A stretch of 64,000 nt of DNA from Stutzerimonas kunmingensis (GCF_014764705.1 NZ_JACXXG010000006.1:62001-126000), one strand, 5' to 3'. Positions 1 through 9,261 are shown, numbered from the stretch's first letter. Notes: generated by a model not told the origin, from the letters alone. Numbers and translations are program-made.

Positions 1-390
1 ATCATGGTGGTGGTGGTCATCCTCGGCATCCTCGCCGCGTTGGTGGTGCCGCAGGTGATGAGCCGCCCGGATCAGGCCAAGGTCACCGTGGCCAAGGGCG
101 ACATCAAGGCCGTCGCCGCCGCGCTGGACATGTACAAGCTGGATAATTTCGCCTACCCGAGCACCCAGCAGGGGCTGGAGGCGCTGGTGAAGAAGCCTTC
201 CGGCAACCCGCAGCCGAAGAACTGGAACCGCGACGGTTACCTCAAGCGCCTGCCCAAGGACCCGTGGGGCAACGACTACCAGTACCTCTCGCCAGGTACA
301 CAGGGCCAGTTCGACCTCTACTCCTTCGGCGCCGACGGCAAGCCCGGCGGCAGCGACCTTAACGCCGACATCGGTAACTGGGACCTCTAA
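1..390 (+). CDS. gspG: Type II secretion major pseudopilin GspG (5' end outside window)
   Basis: The visible 129 residues begin inside the hydrophobic pseudopilin helix (IMVVVVILGILAALVVPQVM), so the prepilin leader and the Phe+1 cleavage site lie upstream of base 1. The rest is the typical GspG body: a long helix (SRPDQAKVTVAKGDIKA), the NFAYPSTQQGLEALV segment, and the C-terminal DPWGNDYQYLSPG and FSFGADGKPGGSD-type calcium-binding loop ending in IGNWDL. GspG polymerises into the periplasmic pseudopilus that pushes substrates through the GspD secretin. It is the first visible gene of a tightly packed gspG-M operon. The identification is very secure; only the start is missing. Confidence 0.97.
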   Translation: MMVVVVILGILAALVVPQVMSRPDQAKVTVAKGDIKAVAAALDMYKLDNFAYPSTQQGLEALVKKPSGNPQPKNWNRDGYLKRLPKDPWGNDYQYLSPGTQGQFDLYSFGADGKPGGSDLNADIGNWDL

Positions 391-393
391 TCG

Positions 394-963
394 ATGCGGC
401 AGCGCGCCCGCGCTTTCACGCTGATCGAACTGCTGGTGGTGATCGTCCTGCTGGGCATTCTGGTCAGCGTGGCGGTGCTCAGCGTCGGCGGTTCGAGCAC
501 CTCGCGCGAGCTGCGTGACGAGGCGCGGCGACTGGCTGCGCTGATCGGCGTGCTCAGCGACGAGGCGGTACTCGACAGTCGCGAATACGGCCTGCTGGTC
601 AACAGCGAGGGTTACCGGGTGCTGCGCTACGACGAGGCGGCCACGCGCTGGCTGGAAGTCGAGCGGCGCAAGGTGCACAAGGTCCCGGACTGGATGCGCC
701 TGGATCTGGAACTGGACGGCACGCCGCTGAAACTGGTTGCGCCGACCCAGCGCGAGGACGACCGCGCCGGGCTGTCGCGCGAAGGCGAGCGAACCGAACG
801 TCGTGCGCCGCGGCTGGAGCCGCAGTTGCTGATTCTTTCCAGCGGCGAGCTGTCGCCGTTCAGCCTGCGCCTGTCCGAACGCAAGCCGCGCGGCAGTGGC
901 TGGCTGGTCACCAGCGACGGCTTCCGCCTGCCTGAGGCGCAAGTCATCGAGGACAGGCGATGA
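394..963 (+). CDS. gspH: Type II secretion minor pseudopilin GspH
   Basis: The 189-residue protein opens with a short basic leader followed by AFTLIELLVVIVLLGILVS, the type IV prepilin/pseudopilin processing site and helix. GspO peptidase would cut before Phe and methylate it. The remainder is a variable globular domain, as expected for a GspH minor pseudopilin near the pilus tip. The start lies 3 bp after the gspG stop with no strong Shine-Dalgarno sequence, which suggests translational coupling. The stop overlaps the gspI start by 4 bp (ATGA). Confidence 0.92.
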   Translation: MRQRARAFTLIELLVVIVLLGILVSVAVLSVGGSSTSRELRDEARRLAALIGVLSDEAVLDSREYGLLVNSEGYRVLRYDEAATRWLEVERRKVHKVPDWMRLDLELDGTPLKLVAPTQREDDRAGLSREGERTERRAPRLEPQLLILSSGELSPFSLRLSERKPRGSGWLVTSDGFRLPEAQVIEDRR

Positions 964-1379
964 GCGGGCGCTCGGCCAGGGCCGGCCGCGGTTTCACCCT
1001 GCTGGAAGTGCTGGTGGCACTGGCGATCTTCGCCAGTGTGTCGGCCGTGGTGCTCACTGCGGCCGGGCGTAGCCTGACCAACGCCGGGCGGCTGGAGGAA
1101 CTGACCCTGGCCGGCTGGATCGCCGACAACCGCATCAGCGAACTGCAGTTGCAGCAGACCCCGCCTGCCATCGGCCGCGAAACCCAGGCGCTGGAGTACG
1201 GCGGCCGCCAGTGGCAGACCCTCAGCGAAATCGAGGCCAGCGCCGATCCAGGCTTGCTGCGGGTGACCGTCTGGGTTGCGCTGCAGACATCGCGTGGCCG
1301 CAGCGATCCGGTACCCGAGCGCGCGGTCACCAGCCTCACCGGATTCATCGGTGTCGGCCCGGGAGCCGCGCGCCAATGA
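960..1379 (+). CDS. gspI: Type II secretion minor pseudopilin GspI
   Basis: The 139-residue protein has the motif RGFTLLEVLVALAIFASVSAV near its N-terminus, a classic class III prepilin signal. It is followed by TAGWIADNR-like sequence (here LAGWIADNRISELQL), which is characteristic of GspI. With GspJ and GspK it forms the quasi-helical tip complex of the pseudopilus. The gene overlaps gspH by 4 bp and gspJ by 4 bp, so it is translationally coupled on both sides. Length and operon position match the family. Confidence 0.94.
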   Translation: MSGRSARAGRGFTLLEVLVALAIFASVSAVVLTAAGRSLTNAGRLEELTLAGWIADNRISELQLQQTPPAIGRETQALEYGGRQWQTLSEIEASADPGLLRVTVWVALQTSRGRSDPVPERAVTSLTGFIGVGPGAARQ

Positions 1380-2089
1380 ATGCTCACGCGCGCACCAGCG
1401 CCGGTTTCACCCTGCTCGAGCTGTTGATTGCCATTGCCCTGTTCGCGCTGCTTGGCCTCGGCACCTATCGCATGCTCGAAGCGGTGCTGCAAAGCGATGA
1501 GGCGGTGCGTGCCCAGGAGCTGCAGCTGCGCGAGCTGAGCCGCGCGGTGTGGGCCTTCGAACGTGACCTGCAGCAGGTGGTCGGGCGGCCGATCCGTGAT
1601 GAGTTTGGCGACGAGCGCAATGCCTTCATCGGTCAGCTCGATGGCGAAGACGGCGCGCCGGTGCTGGAGCTGACCCGTGCCGGCTGGCGCAATCCCACTG
1701 GGCTGCGTCGCGCCAATCTGCAGCGGGTGCGCTGGCGCCTGGCTGGCGACAATCTCGAGCGCGTCTACTGGGTGGTGCTGGACCGTGACCTCGACAGCGA
1801 GCCGCGCGTGCAGCGGGTACTGGAAGACGTGCAGGGCCTGCAATTGCGCTATCTCGACGAAGAGGTGGTATGGCACGAGGAGTGGCCGCCGTTCGATTTC
1901 GGTCGCGGCAGCCCGGAGAACGCCGCCGAGCGCCTGCCGATCGCCCTGGAATTGAATATCGAGCACGCCCGCTACGGCCGTATCACCCGTCTGCTGCGCC
2001 TGCCCGACGCCGTCGAGCAGACGACGCAGCAGGCATTGCCCGGCGCCGAAGGCGTGCCCGAGCCGTTCGAAGGGGAGCTGCCGCAATGA
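1376..2089 (+). CDS. gspJ: Type II secretion minor pseudopilin GspJ
   Basis: The reading frame is open from 1211, but the ATG at 1376 is chosen because it overlaps the gspI stop and places the prepilin motif SAGFTLLELLIAIALFALLG about 10 residues from the N-terminus. The 237-residue product then shows GspJ features: TYRMLEAVLQSDEAVRAQELQLRELSRAVWAFERDLQQ and an RDEFGDE segment. It is a tip component binding GspI and GspK. It overlaps gspK by 4 bp. Confidence 0.94.
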   Translation: MNAHARTSAGFTLLELLIAIALFALLGLGTYRMLEAVLQSDEAVRAQELQLRELSRAVWAFERDLQQVVGRPIRDEFGDERNAFIGQLDGEDGAPVLELTRAGWRNPTGLRRANLQRVRWRLAGDNLERVYWVVLDRDLDSEPRVQRVLEDVQGLQLRYLDEEVVWHEEWPPFDFGRGSPENAAERLPIALELNIEHARYGRITRLLRLPDAVEQTTQQALPGAEGVPEPFEGELPQ

Positions 2090-3075
2090 GGTGCCAGCGC
2101 GGCGTTGCCCTGATTACCGTGCTGCTGGTGGTGGCCATCGTCACCGTGGTCAGCGCGGCGATGGTCGCGCGCCAGCAGCTCAGCATTCGTGCCAGCAGCA
2201 ACCAGCTGCAGGCACGCCAGGCCTGGCACTACGCGCTGGGCGGCGAAGCGCTGGCCCAGGCCATGCTCGCTCGCGATCTGCGGGCTGGCGCGACGGGCGA
2301 GACAGGCGCCAATGGTGAGGCCGCGGCCGTCGATCATCTGCTCGAGCCCTGGGCGCAGCCGCTGCCGGCGTTCGAGATCGATCAGGGCGAGATCCTCGTG
2401 CGTATCGAGGATCTCGCCGGACGCTTCAACCTCAACGACCTGCTGCGCGACCAGCAGCCCAACCCCGCCGCGGTTGAGCAGTTCCGCCGGCTGCTGCTGC
2501 GTCTGCAGATCAGCGCGCCCTATGCCGAGCGCCTGCTCGACTGGATCGATCCCGACCAGCAGCCGAGCGGTGAGCTGGGTGCCGAAGACAACGCCTATCT
2601 CGGCCTCGATACGCCCTATCGCAGCGCCGGTCGCCGGCTCCACGACCTGTCCGAACTGCGCCTGCTGCTGGACATGCGCGAAGAGGATTTCCAGCGCCTG
2701 GCGCCCTATGTCGTAGTGTTGCCGCCCAACGTGCCGCTGAACGTCAACACGGCGAGCGCGATGGTGCTTTCCAGCCTGAGCGACAACCTCAGCCTCGGCG
2801 CGGCCGAGTCGCTGGTCGAGCTGCGCCGCGCCGCACCGTTTCGCAACAGCGCGGCGTTCCTCGCGCAGCCGGCGCTGGCTGGAACTACGCTGCAGGGCAC
2901 TGCGCTGGCGGTTGGCAGTCAATTCTTCCAGGCCACCAGCGAAGTGCGTCTGGGCGATCGCCGGCTGGCACTGGTCAGCCTGTTGCAACGCGAGCAGGAC
3001 GGCAGCGTCCGTGTGCTCGCGCGAAATCTCGGTCAGCCTGCCCGGCAGACCCTCCCATCCGACGGAGAACGCTAG
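2086..3075 (+). CDS. gspK: Type II secretion pseudopilin GspK
   Basis: The ATG at 2086 overlaps the gspJ stop and gives 329 residues. The N-terminus RGVALITVLLVVAIVTVVSA is the atypical pseudopilin signal of GspK, which lacks Glu+5. The large periplasmic domain contains IEDLAGRFNLNDL, LLDWIDPDQQPSGELGAEDNAY and LNVNTASAMVLSSL, all diagnostic of GspK and its calcium-binding and SAM-like subdomains. It caps the pseudopilus tip. It is followed 3 bp later by gspL. Confidence 0.96.
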   Translation: MRCQRGVALITVLLVVAIVTVVSAAMVARQQLSIRASSNQLQARQAWHYALGGEALAQAMLARDLRAGATGETGANGEAAAVDHLLEPWAQPLPAFEIDQGEILVRIEDLAGRFNLNDLLRDQQPNPAAVEQFRRLLLRLQISAPYAERLLDWIDPDQQPSGELGAEDNAYLGLDTPYRSAGRRLHDLSELRLLLDMREEDFQRLAPYVVVLPPNVPLNVNTASAMVLSSLSDNLSLGAAESLVELRRAAPFRNSAAFLAQPALAGTTLQGTALAVGSQFFQATSEVRLGDRRLALVSLLQREQDGSVRVLARNLGQPARQTLPSDGER

Positions 3076-3078
3076 ACC

Positions 3079-4212
3079 ATGGATTGCCTGTTTCTGCCCG
3101 CCGACTGCCCGACCCGGCTCGATGCCGAGACCCGCGTCTACTGGCTGCCCAAGGACGAACCCGGCCGCTGGCAGCCGCTGGGCGAATGCGCCGCAGGCAA
3201 CGGCGCGATCAGCCTGATCCTGCCGGCGGAAGTCTGCAGTTTTTTCGCCGTCACCCTGCCGACGCGCAAGGCGCGCTGGATGCAGCAGGCGCTGGCCTAC
3301 GCCGCCGAGGAGCTGCTGGCGGAAAACGTCGACGATCTGCATCTGGCCCTCGGCGAGGCACTGCCGGACGGCCGCCTGCGGGTCGTGGCGATCCGTCGCC
3401 AGCTGCTGGATGACTGGCTTGGTCAGTTGCGCGAGCTGGGCCTGCTGATCGTGGCGATTCATGTCGACGCCGATCTGCTGCCGCGGGAGGGCACGCAGCT
3501 ATTGTTCATCGGCGAGCGCGGCCTGCTCGGCGGCGTCGGCGAAACGCGCTTGGCCTTCGCCAGCGAGGACTGGCCGCAGCTGTCCGGCCTCTGCCCGGCG
3601 CCCTGGCATGCCCAGGGCAGTGAAAGCGAGCCGCCTCTGGCGCTCGACGACTACCGGCAGGTGGACGATCCCTATGCGTTTCTCGGTTCGCAGCGCGCGG
3701 CAGCGATCAACCTCGCCCAGGGTGACTTCGCCGTGGAGGTCGGCAATACCGGCCTCGGTTACTGGAAACCGCTGTTCGCCGTCGCCGGCCTGATCCTGCT
3801 GGTGCAGCTGGGCTTCAACCTGAGCCAGGCCTGGTATTTCCAGCGCCAGGGCGATGCCTACGCCGAGGCCAGTCTGGCGCTGTATCGCGAGCTATTTCCC
3901 GAAGACATCCGCATCGTCAACATGCGCGCGCAGTTCGATGATCATCTGGCCCGCGGCAGCGGTGGCCAGACGGGCTTTCTGCGCCTGCTCGACCACGCCG
4001 CCGCGGCACTGGAGGACGGCATTCCGGTGACCATCGGCCAGCTCGACTACAACCAGGATCGCGGCGATCTGGCGCTGCAGGTGCAGGCCATGGACTTTCC
4101 CACGCTGGAAACATTGCGCCAACGCCTGGGTGACACCGGTCAGAGCGTGCAGCTGGGCTCGGCCAGTCGAGAAGGCGATGGCGTCAGCGCGCGCGTGGTG
4201 ATCGGAGGCTGA
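3079..4212 (+). CDS. gspL: Type II secretion inner-membrane assembly protein GspL
   Basis: This 377-residue bitopic protein has a cytoplasmic actin-like domain (residues 1-225) that normally recruits the GspE ATPase. A single transmembrane helix lies near residues 231-250 (PLFAVAGLILLVQLGFNLS). A periplasmic ferredoxin-like domain follows and ends in RVVIGG. GspL and GspM form the inner-membrane platform. The gene order between gspK and gspM agrees, and the stop codon overlaps the gspM start. Sequence conservation in this family is low, so domain layout and context carry much of the call. Confidence 0.9.
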   Translation: MDCLFLPADCPTRLDAETRVYWLPKDEPGRWQPLGECAAGNGAISLILPAEVCSFFAVTLPTRKARWMQQALAYAAEELLAENVDDLHLALGEALPDGRLRVVAIRRQLLDDWLGQLRELGLLIVAIHVDADLLPREGTQLLFIGERGLLGGVGETRLAFASEDWPQLSGLCPAPWHAQGSESEPPLALDDYRQVDDPYAFLGSQRAAAINLAQGDFAVEVGNTGLGYWKPLFAVAGLILLVQLGFNLSQAWYFQRQGDAYAEASLALYRELFPEDIRIVNMRAQFDDHLARGSGGQTGFLRLLDHAAAALEDGIPVTIGQLDYNQDRGDLALQVQAMDFPTLETLRQRLGDTGQSVQLGSASREGDGVSARVVIGG

Positions 4213-4727
4213 TGATGAATCTCAAGCAACAACTGGCCGTGCGCCTCGCCGATTCGCCGCTGTGGCAGCGCTGGCAGCGCCTGGCGCCCCGTGAGCGCAC
4301 CTCGCTGAGCCTGCTCGGCGCCTTTCTGCTCGCCGTGCTGTTCTATCTCTGGCTGTGGCTGCCGGCGCAACGCCAGGCCGCCGACGCTCGCGAGTATTAC
4401 CAGGCGCAGCGCGAACTGCATGCCTACATGGAGCAGAACACCGACCTGGCGCGCCAGATGGAGCGCAGCAATCAGGTCGAGCTGGCGCCGGAGCAGCTGC
4501 AGGGGGTGATCACCGAAAGCGCGCAGCAGGGAAACCTGCGAATCGAGAGCTTCGACAATGGTAGCGACGGCAGCGTGCAGGTGAGCCTGCCGGGGGCATC
4601 GTACGCATTGCTGTTGCGCTGGTTCGACACCCTGCAGGGGCAGGGCGTGAGCATTGCTGACGTCAGCCTGGAGCGCGCCGGTGAAGGGCTGGTGAATGCG
4701 CGGGTGAGCTTTCGCGCGGGGAGTTGA
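4212..4727 (+). CDS. gspM: Type II secretion protein GspM
   Basis: The 171-residue protein has a short cytoplasmic part (LWQRWQRLAPRERTSLSLL), a transmembrane helix near residues 30-52, a coiled-coil-like linker (residues about 55-90) and a small periplasmic domain, which is the standard GspM plan. Two adjacent ATG codons are possible (4212 and 4215); the first overlaps the gspL stop. It is the last gene of the operon. A GspN gene does not follow, as in pseudomonad Xcp systems. The next gene is on the opposite strand. Confidence 0.9.
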   Translation: MMNLKQQLAVRLADSPLWQRWQRLAPRERTSLSLLGAFLLAVLFYLWLWLPAQRQAADAREYYQAQRELHAYMEQNTDLARQMERSNQVELAPEQLQGVITESAQQGNLRIESFDNGSDGSVQVSLPGASYALLLRWFDTLQGQGVSIADVSLERAGEGLVNARVSFRAGS

Positions 4728-4743
4728 TGGCGCCCTGATCCAT

Positions 4744-4774
4744 CGCCGGGCCTGCGCGAGGCACAGACCCGGCG
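4744..4774. terminator. Possible hairpin between convergent gspM and the HDOD gene
   Basis: Seven-base arms CGCCGGG (4744-4750) and CCCGGCG (4768-4774) lie in the 57-bp gap between two convergent genes. There is no T-tract, so the call rests on position and symmetry only. Confidence 0.3.
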
Positions 4775-4784
4775 GCGCGGGCTT

Positions 4785-6188
4785 TCAGTGTGGCGAGTTG
4801 AACTGCATCGCCAGGGCGCGCAAGGCGGCTTCAGCGGCGAGTACCTTGGCAATCGCGTCGTTGGCCTTCTCGCGGGTGATACCCAGGCGATCGAACAGCT
4901 GCTGCGGCACCTCGGTATCCGGCCCGCTGCCGATGCCACGGTTGCGCAGCATGCGTACCGCCAGGCAGACCAGGTTCGGATAGGCCGCATCTTCGCCGTC
5001 ATAGCCGGGGTCGTTCTGGAAACGCAAGGCGGCCGCCAGTTCCTCGGGCATGCCCCACAGACGCATCAGCCAGGCACCGATCTGCTCGCGGGTGATACCC
5101 AGCAGATGCTGCTCGACGTGACTGTGCGACAGGTGCGGGTTGGCTTCCAGGTGCCGGCAGATCAGCGAAAAATGCGGTGGAAAGACGTGCGCCAGTACCA
5201 GATAGCCGAAGTTGTGCAGCAGTCCGGCGAGGTAGCTCAGGCCGGGTTCCGGGCGCTGTTCGCGGGGAATCGCACGGGTCAGCCCCTCGATGACCGCGGC
5301 TGTATAGATCGCCTGTTGCCAGTAGGGCGTGGCGTCCTGCGGCTTGTCGTCCGGCAGGCTGATGGTCTTGCCCAGCGCTAGACCAAGGGCCAGGTTGATC
5401 ACCAGGTCGAAGCCGAGCACGCGGACGATGGCGTCTTCCACCGAGCGGATGCGCCCGGGAGCGGCGTAGTAGGGCGAGGCCGCCCAGCTGATCACCTGCG
5501 CCGCCAATGCCGGGTCAGTTTCCACCACGCCGGTGATGTCGTCGACCGTGGCGTCGGGGTTGACCCGCAGCTTGATGATCTTCTGCGCCGTATGCGGCAG
5601 CGGCGGAATCTCGATGGTTTCTTCCAGACGCTTCTGGATGCGTCGCGCGGTGAAACTCTGCACCGCCTGACTGATCTCGGCGCGGTCGTCGTCCGGGCGG
5701 TCCAGGTTCGGCCGGATGCTGCTCAGCGGTACGGCGAAACTACCGGCCGTGGCCTTGCTCAGCAGACGCTTGAAGTCGCCACTGCTGACCTCCACCAGCA
5801 GGCCAGGCTGGCCGGATTCAACCAGTAGCCGTGGCTGCTGCATCAGGCACTCTTCGTACAGGCAGGGCGAACTGGTCAGCGGCGGCAGGCCAGGCAGGCG
5901 GCTCAACTGGTGCTTGCCCAGCATCCGGGCCAGTCGCTCCGGCTTTACAGCTGCCAGCTCGCGGCCGGTAAGCTCGGCCAGGCGCGCGAGATCGAGCAGA
6001 TGGTTCTGGGGGAAGAGCACCAGCATGGCGCCGATGCTGTCGTCCAGCAGCACTGCCTGAACCCGTTGGGCGGCGGGAAAATTGGGGCGATCGCGCTGGA
6101 TCTGATAACTCACACCGAGGTCTTTCAACAGCTTGGTGATCAGCAGGGGCAGTTCGGAGCAGCTTTCGGTGTCGACAGCAGAATTCAT
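4785..6188 (-). CDS. HDOD-domain protein with YbaK-like N-terminal domain
   Basis: The 467-residue protein has two parts. Residues about 1-160 resemble the YbaK/ProX aminoacyl-tRNA deacylase fold (AAQRVQAVLLDDSIGAMLVLFPQNHLLDL, LTGRELAAV). Residues about 190-430 form an HDOD domain (IPPLPHTAQKIIKLRVNPDATVDDITGVVETDPALAAQVI, LLHNFGYLVLAHVFP). HDOD proteins are HD-like but usually lack phosphohydrolase activity and act in signalling. The ATG at 6188 was preferred over the upstream in-frame ATG at 6239 because family homology begins there. The N-terminal domain's deacylase activity is not demonstrated by sequence. It is monocistronic, with recG on the same strand upstream. Confidence 0.82.
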   Translation of the reverse strand: MNSAVDTESCSELPLLITKLLKDLGVSYQIQRDRPNFPAAQRVQAVLLDDSIGAMLVLFPQNHLLDLARLAELTGRELAAVKPERLARMLGKHQLSRLPGLPPLTSSPCLYEECLMQQPRLLVESGQPGLLVEVSSGDFKRLLSKATAGSFAVPLSSIRPNLDRPDDDRAEISQAVQSFTARRIQKRLEETIEIPPLPHTAQKIIKLRVNPDATVDDITGVVETDPALAAQVISWAASPYYAAPGRIRSVEDAIVRVLGFDLVINLALGLALGKTISLPDDKPQDATPYWQQAIYTAAVIEGLTRAIPREQRPEPGLSYLAGLLHNFGYLVLAHVFPPHFSLICRHLEANPHLSHSHVEQHLLGITREQIGAWLMRLWGMPEELAAALRFQNDPGYDGEDAAYPNLVCLAVRMLRNRGIGSGPDTEVPQQLFDRLGITREKANDAIAKVLAAEAALRALAMQFNSPH

Positions 6189-6263
6189 ATGCGGACCCGT
6201 TATAGTGACCTGCCCGAGTATAGCGAAGCCGTCAGGCACGGACGTTGTGGCGACGAATGGTTG

Positions 6264-8336
6264 TCATACCTGGCCGTATTCCTGGCCATGACGCAGCCAA
6301 CGCTCGAGCAGAGGGCTGACATGCTGCGGCCAGCGCGCCAACAGCTCCTGCGCGGCATCGCGTACCGCCGGGAGCAGCTCTGCATCGCGCATGAGGTCGG
6401 CGACCTTGAACTGCAAGAGGCCGGTCTGACGGGTGCCGAGCATCTCGCCGGGGCCTCGCAGCTCCAGGTCCTTTTCGGCGATCAGGAAGCCGTCGCAGGT
6501 CTCGCGCATGATCGCCAGCCGCTCGCGGCCCAGTTGTGACAGCGGCGGATGGTACAGCAGCACGCAATGACTTGCCGCACTGCCGCGGCCGACCCGCCCG
6601 CGCAGCTGGTGCAGCTGGGCGAGGCCGAGGCGTTCTGGGTTTTCGATGATCATCAGGCTGGCGTTGGGCACGTCGACGCCCACCTCGATCACTGTAGTGG
6701 CAACCAACAGCTGCAGCTCGCCGCGCTTGAACTGCTCCATCACCGCGGCCTTCTCGGCCGGCTTCATGCGCCCGTGGATCAGCCCGACACGTAGCCCGAC
6801 GAGTGCTGCCGAAAGGTTCTCGAAGGTGGTTTCCGCGGCCTGACAGGTCAGCTCCTCGGATTCCTCGATCAGGGTGCACACCCAGTACGCCTGGCGCCCC
6901 TCGTTGCAGGCGATGCGTACCCGCTCGATCACCTCCAGGCGGCGGCTGTCGGCAATCACCAGGGTGTTGACCGGCGTACGCCCTGGCGGCAGTTCGTCGA
7001 GGATCGAGGTATCGAGATCGGCGTAGGCGCTCATCGCCAGGGTGCGAGGGATTGGCGTGGCGGTCATGATCAGCTGGTGCGGGCAGAGTCGACCGTCGAT
7101 GCCTTTCTGGCGCAGGGCCAGGCGCTGCTGCACGCCGAAGCGGTGCTGCTCGTCGATGATTACCAGCGCCAGGCGCTTGAACACCACCTCGTCCTGAAAC
7201 AGCGCGTGGGTGCCGACTACCATCGGGCAGCCGCCGGCTATCTGTTCCAGCGATGCGGCGCGGGCCTTGCCCTTGAGCTTGCCGGCGAGCCAGGCGACCT
7301 CGATGCCGAGCGGTTCGAGCCACTTGCTGAAGTTGAGAAAGTGCTGCTCGGCGAGGATTTCCGTCGGCGCCATCAGCGCCACCTGGTAACCGGCTTCCAG
7401 CGCCTGCAAGGCAGCGAGGGCGGCGACCACCGTCTTGCCGGCACCGACATCGCCCTGCACCAGGCGCAGCATGGGCTCGTCCTGGGCCAGGTCATAGGCG
7501 ATCTCGGCACCGACGCGTTGCTGCGCGCCGGTGGGGCTGAAACCTAGGTTGGCGAGAAAGCGCTGCGGCAAGGCTTTCGCCGGTGGCAGCGCCGGTGCCT
7601 GCTGGGCGCGTACCCGCTCGCGCAGGCGCTGCAGCGACAGCTGATGGGTCAGCAGTTCCTCAAAGGCCAGGCGGTGTTGCGCCCAGTGCCGACCTTCGGC
7701 GAGTTCTTCCAGATTGGCGTCGGCCGGTGGCCGGTGCAGGTAACGCAACGCTTGGTCCAGCGGGCCGAGGCGATAATCACGGGCCAGTTCGGCGGGCAGC
7801 CAGTCTGGCAGGCTGTGCGGGCCGAGACGGCTTAGCGCCTGCTCGCTGAGGTTGCGCAGGCGCTGTTGGGTCAAGCCTTCTGTGGTCGGGTAGATCGGCG
7901 TGAGGGTCTGTTCCACCGGTGCCGGCTCGCTGGTCAGTGCGCGGTATTCCGGGTGGTAGATCTCCAGCCCCGAGGCACCGGGACGCGCCTCGCCGTAGCA
8001 GCGCAGCTGGGTGCCGCGCTTCATGGCTTCCTTCTGCGCCTGGCTGAAATGGTAGAAGCGCAGGCTCAGGGTGCCGCTGCCGTCCTGCAGGCGCACCAGC
8101 AGGCTGCGGCGGCGACCCATGACGATATCGGCACCGGACACCACGCCTTCGATCACCGCGTCCTGCCCCGGGCGCAACGCGCCAATGGGCACCACGCGGG
8201 TGCGGTCCTGGTAGCGCAGCGGCAGGTGGAAGAGCACGTCCTGCAGGGTTTCCAGGCCGACCCTGGCGAGCTTTTCGGCCAGCGCGGCGCCGACGCCCTT
8301 GAGTGCGGTGACCGGAACGGTCGCCAGTTCGCTCAT
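6264..8336 (-). CDS. recG: ATP-dependent DNA helicase RecG
   Basis: The 690-residue protein is full length for RecG. An N-terminal wedge/OB domain (LKGVGAALAEKLARVGL, LFHLPLRYQDRT) precedes the SF2 helicase core. Walker A is GDVGAGKT near residue 296, the DExH-type motif II is IIDEQHRFGVQQR, and motif III is TATPIPRTLA. The C-terminal helicase domain carries LHQLRGRVGRG. RecG remodels stalled replication forks and branch-migrates Holliday junctions. It starts 4 bp after the oxyR stop, so the two genes very likely form an oxyR-recG operon, an arrangement known in pseudomonads that couples fork repair to the peroxide response. Confidence 0.98.
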   Translation of the reverse strand: MSELATVPVTALKGVGAALAEKLARVGLETLQDVLFHLPLRYQDRTRVVPIGALRPGQDAVIEGVVSGADIVMGRRRSLLVRLQDGSGTLSLRFYHFSQAQKEAMKRGTQLRCYGEARPGASGLEIYHPEYRALTSEPAPVEQTLTPIYPTTEGLTQQRLRNLSEQALSRLGPHSLPDWLPAELARDYRLGPLDQALRYLHRPPADANLEELAEGRHWAQHRLAFEELLTHQLSLQRLRERVRAQQAPALPPAKALPQRFLANLGFSPTGAQQRVGAEIAYDLAQDEPMLRLVQGDVGAGKTVVAALAALQALEAGYQVALMAPTEILAEQHFLNFSKWLEPLGIEVAWLAGKLKGKARAASLEQIAGGCPMVVGTHALFQDEVVFKRLALVIIDEQHRFGVQQRLALRQKGIDGRLCPHQLIMTATPIPRTLAMSAYADLDTSILDELPPGRTPVNTLVIADSRRLEVIERVRIACNEGRQAYWVCTLIEESEELTCQAAETTFENLSAALVGLRVGLIHGRMKPAEKAAVMEQFKRGELQLLVATTVIEVGVDVPNASLMIIENPERLGLAQLHQLRGRVGRGSAASHCVLLYHPPLSQLGRERLAIMRETCDGFLIAEKDLELRGPGEMLGTRQTGLLQFKVADLMRDAELLPAVRDAAQELLARWPQHVSPLLERWLRHGQEYGQV

Positions 8337-8340
8337 GGCC

Positions 8341-9261
8341 TCAGGCTTTCGCCGACGGCGGCTTGCCTACCGAACACAGGCGGATCGAGTCGGCGAGGAT
8401 CTCGATGGCCTTGGGCCGCGGAAAGCTGGCGCGCCAGGCGATCGCCACGGTGCGGAACGGCACCGGCGGCGTCAGGGGGCGGGTCTCCAGCACACCGGGG
8501 GAGTAGTGGTGGCTCTCCACCGCCGACAGCGGCAGGATCGACACGCCGAGGCCCGAGGCGACCATGTGGCGGATGGTTTCCAACGAGCTGGATTCCACCG
8601 TGGTGTGGCTCGGCGCCTCGCCCTTGCGGGTGGTCGGACAGGCTTCGAGCACCTGATCGCGGAAGCAGTGGCCTTCACCGAGCAGCAGCAGGCTCTTGTC
8701 GTTGAGCATCTCGGCGTCGATGGTTTCCTTTGCCGTCCACGGATGGTCGGCCGGCATCAGTACGTAGAACGGCTCGTCGTAGAGCGGCTTGGTCAGCACG
8801 TCGGCTTCCTGGAACGGCAGCGCAACGATGATCGCGTCCAGCTCGCCGGTGCGCAGCTTGTCGCGCAGGATGTGGGTGAAGTTCTCTTCGATGTACAGCG
8901 GCATATCCGGCGCCACGCGATGCAGCTGCGGAATCAGGTGCGGGAACATGTAAGGGCCGACGGTGTAGATGGCGCCGACCTTGAGTGGTGCGGCGAGCTG
9001 ATTCTTGCCGACCTGGGCCAGCTCGCGGATGCTCTGCGCTTGCTCCAGCACCTTCTGCGCCTGGGTCACGATGCCTTCGCCGACCGGCGTGAGGCGCACC
9101 GCGCTCTTCGTCCGCTCGAAGATCAGCACACCGAGCTCGTCCTCGAGCTTCTTCACACCGACCGAAAGGGTCGGCTGACTGACGTGGCAGCGTTCAGCGG
9201 CGCGGCCGAAGTGCTGTTCCTGGGCAAGGGTCACGATGTAGCGCAATTCGGTCAGAGTCAT
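8341..9261 (-). CDS. oxyR: Peroxide-sensing LysR-type regulator OxyR
   Basis: The start at 9261 (MTLTELRYIVTLAQ) is chosen over the in-frame ATG three codons upstream because it matches the family. The 306-residue protein has a LysR winged helix (residues 1-60, HFGRAAERCHVSQPTLS) and a substrate-like domain. The two redox cysteines fall exactly at residues 199 and 208 in GEGHCFRDQVLEACP, the positions of the E. coli disulfide switch. It would activate catalase, peroxidase and, through its operon, recG. It is divergent from the epimerase gene at 9398 across 136 bp. Confidence 0.98.
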   Translation of the reverse strand: MTLTELRYIVTLAQEQHFGRAAERCHVSQPTLSVGVKKLEDELGVLIFERTKSAVRLTPVGEGIVTQAQKVLEQAQSIRELAQVGKNQLAAPLKVGAIYTVGPYMFPHLIPQLHRVAPDMPLYIEENFTHILRDKLRTGELDAIIVALPFQEADVLTKPLYDEPFYVLMPADHPWTAKETIDAEMLNDKSLLLLGEGHCFRDQVLEACPTTRKGEAPSHTTVESSSLETIRHMVASGLGVSILPLSAVESHHYSPGVLETRPLTPPVPFRTVAIAWRASFPRPKAIEILADSIRLCSVGKPPSAKA

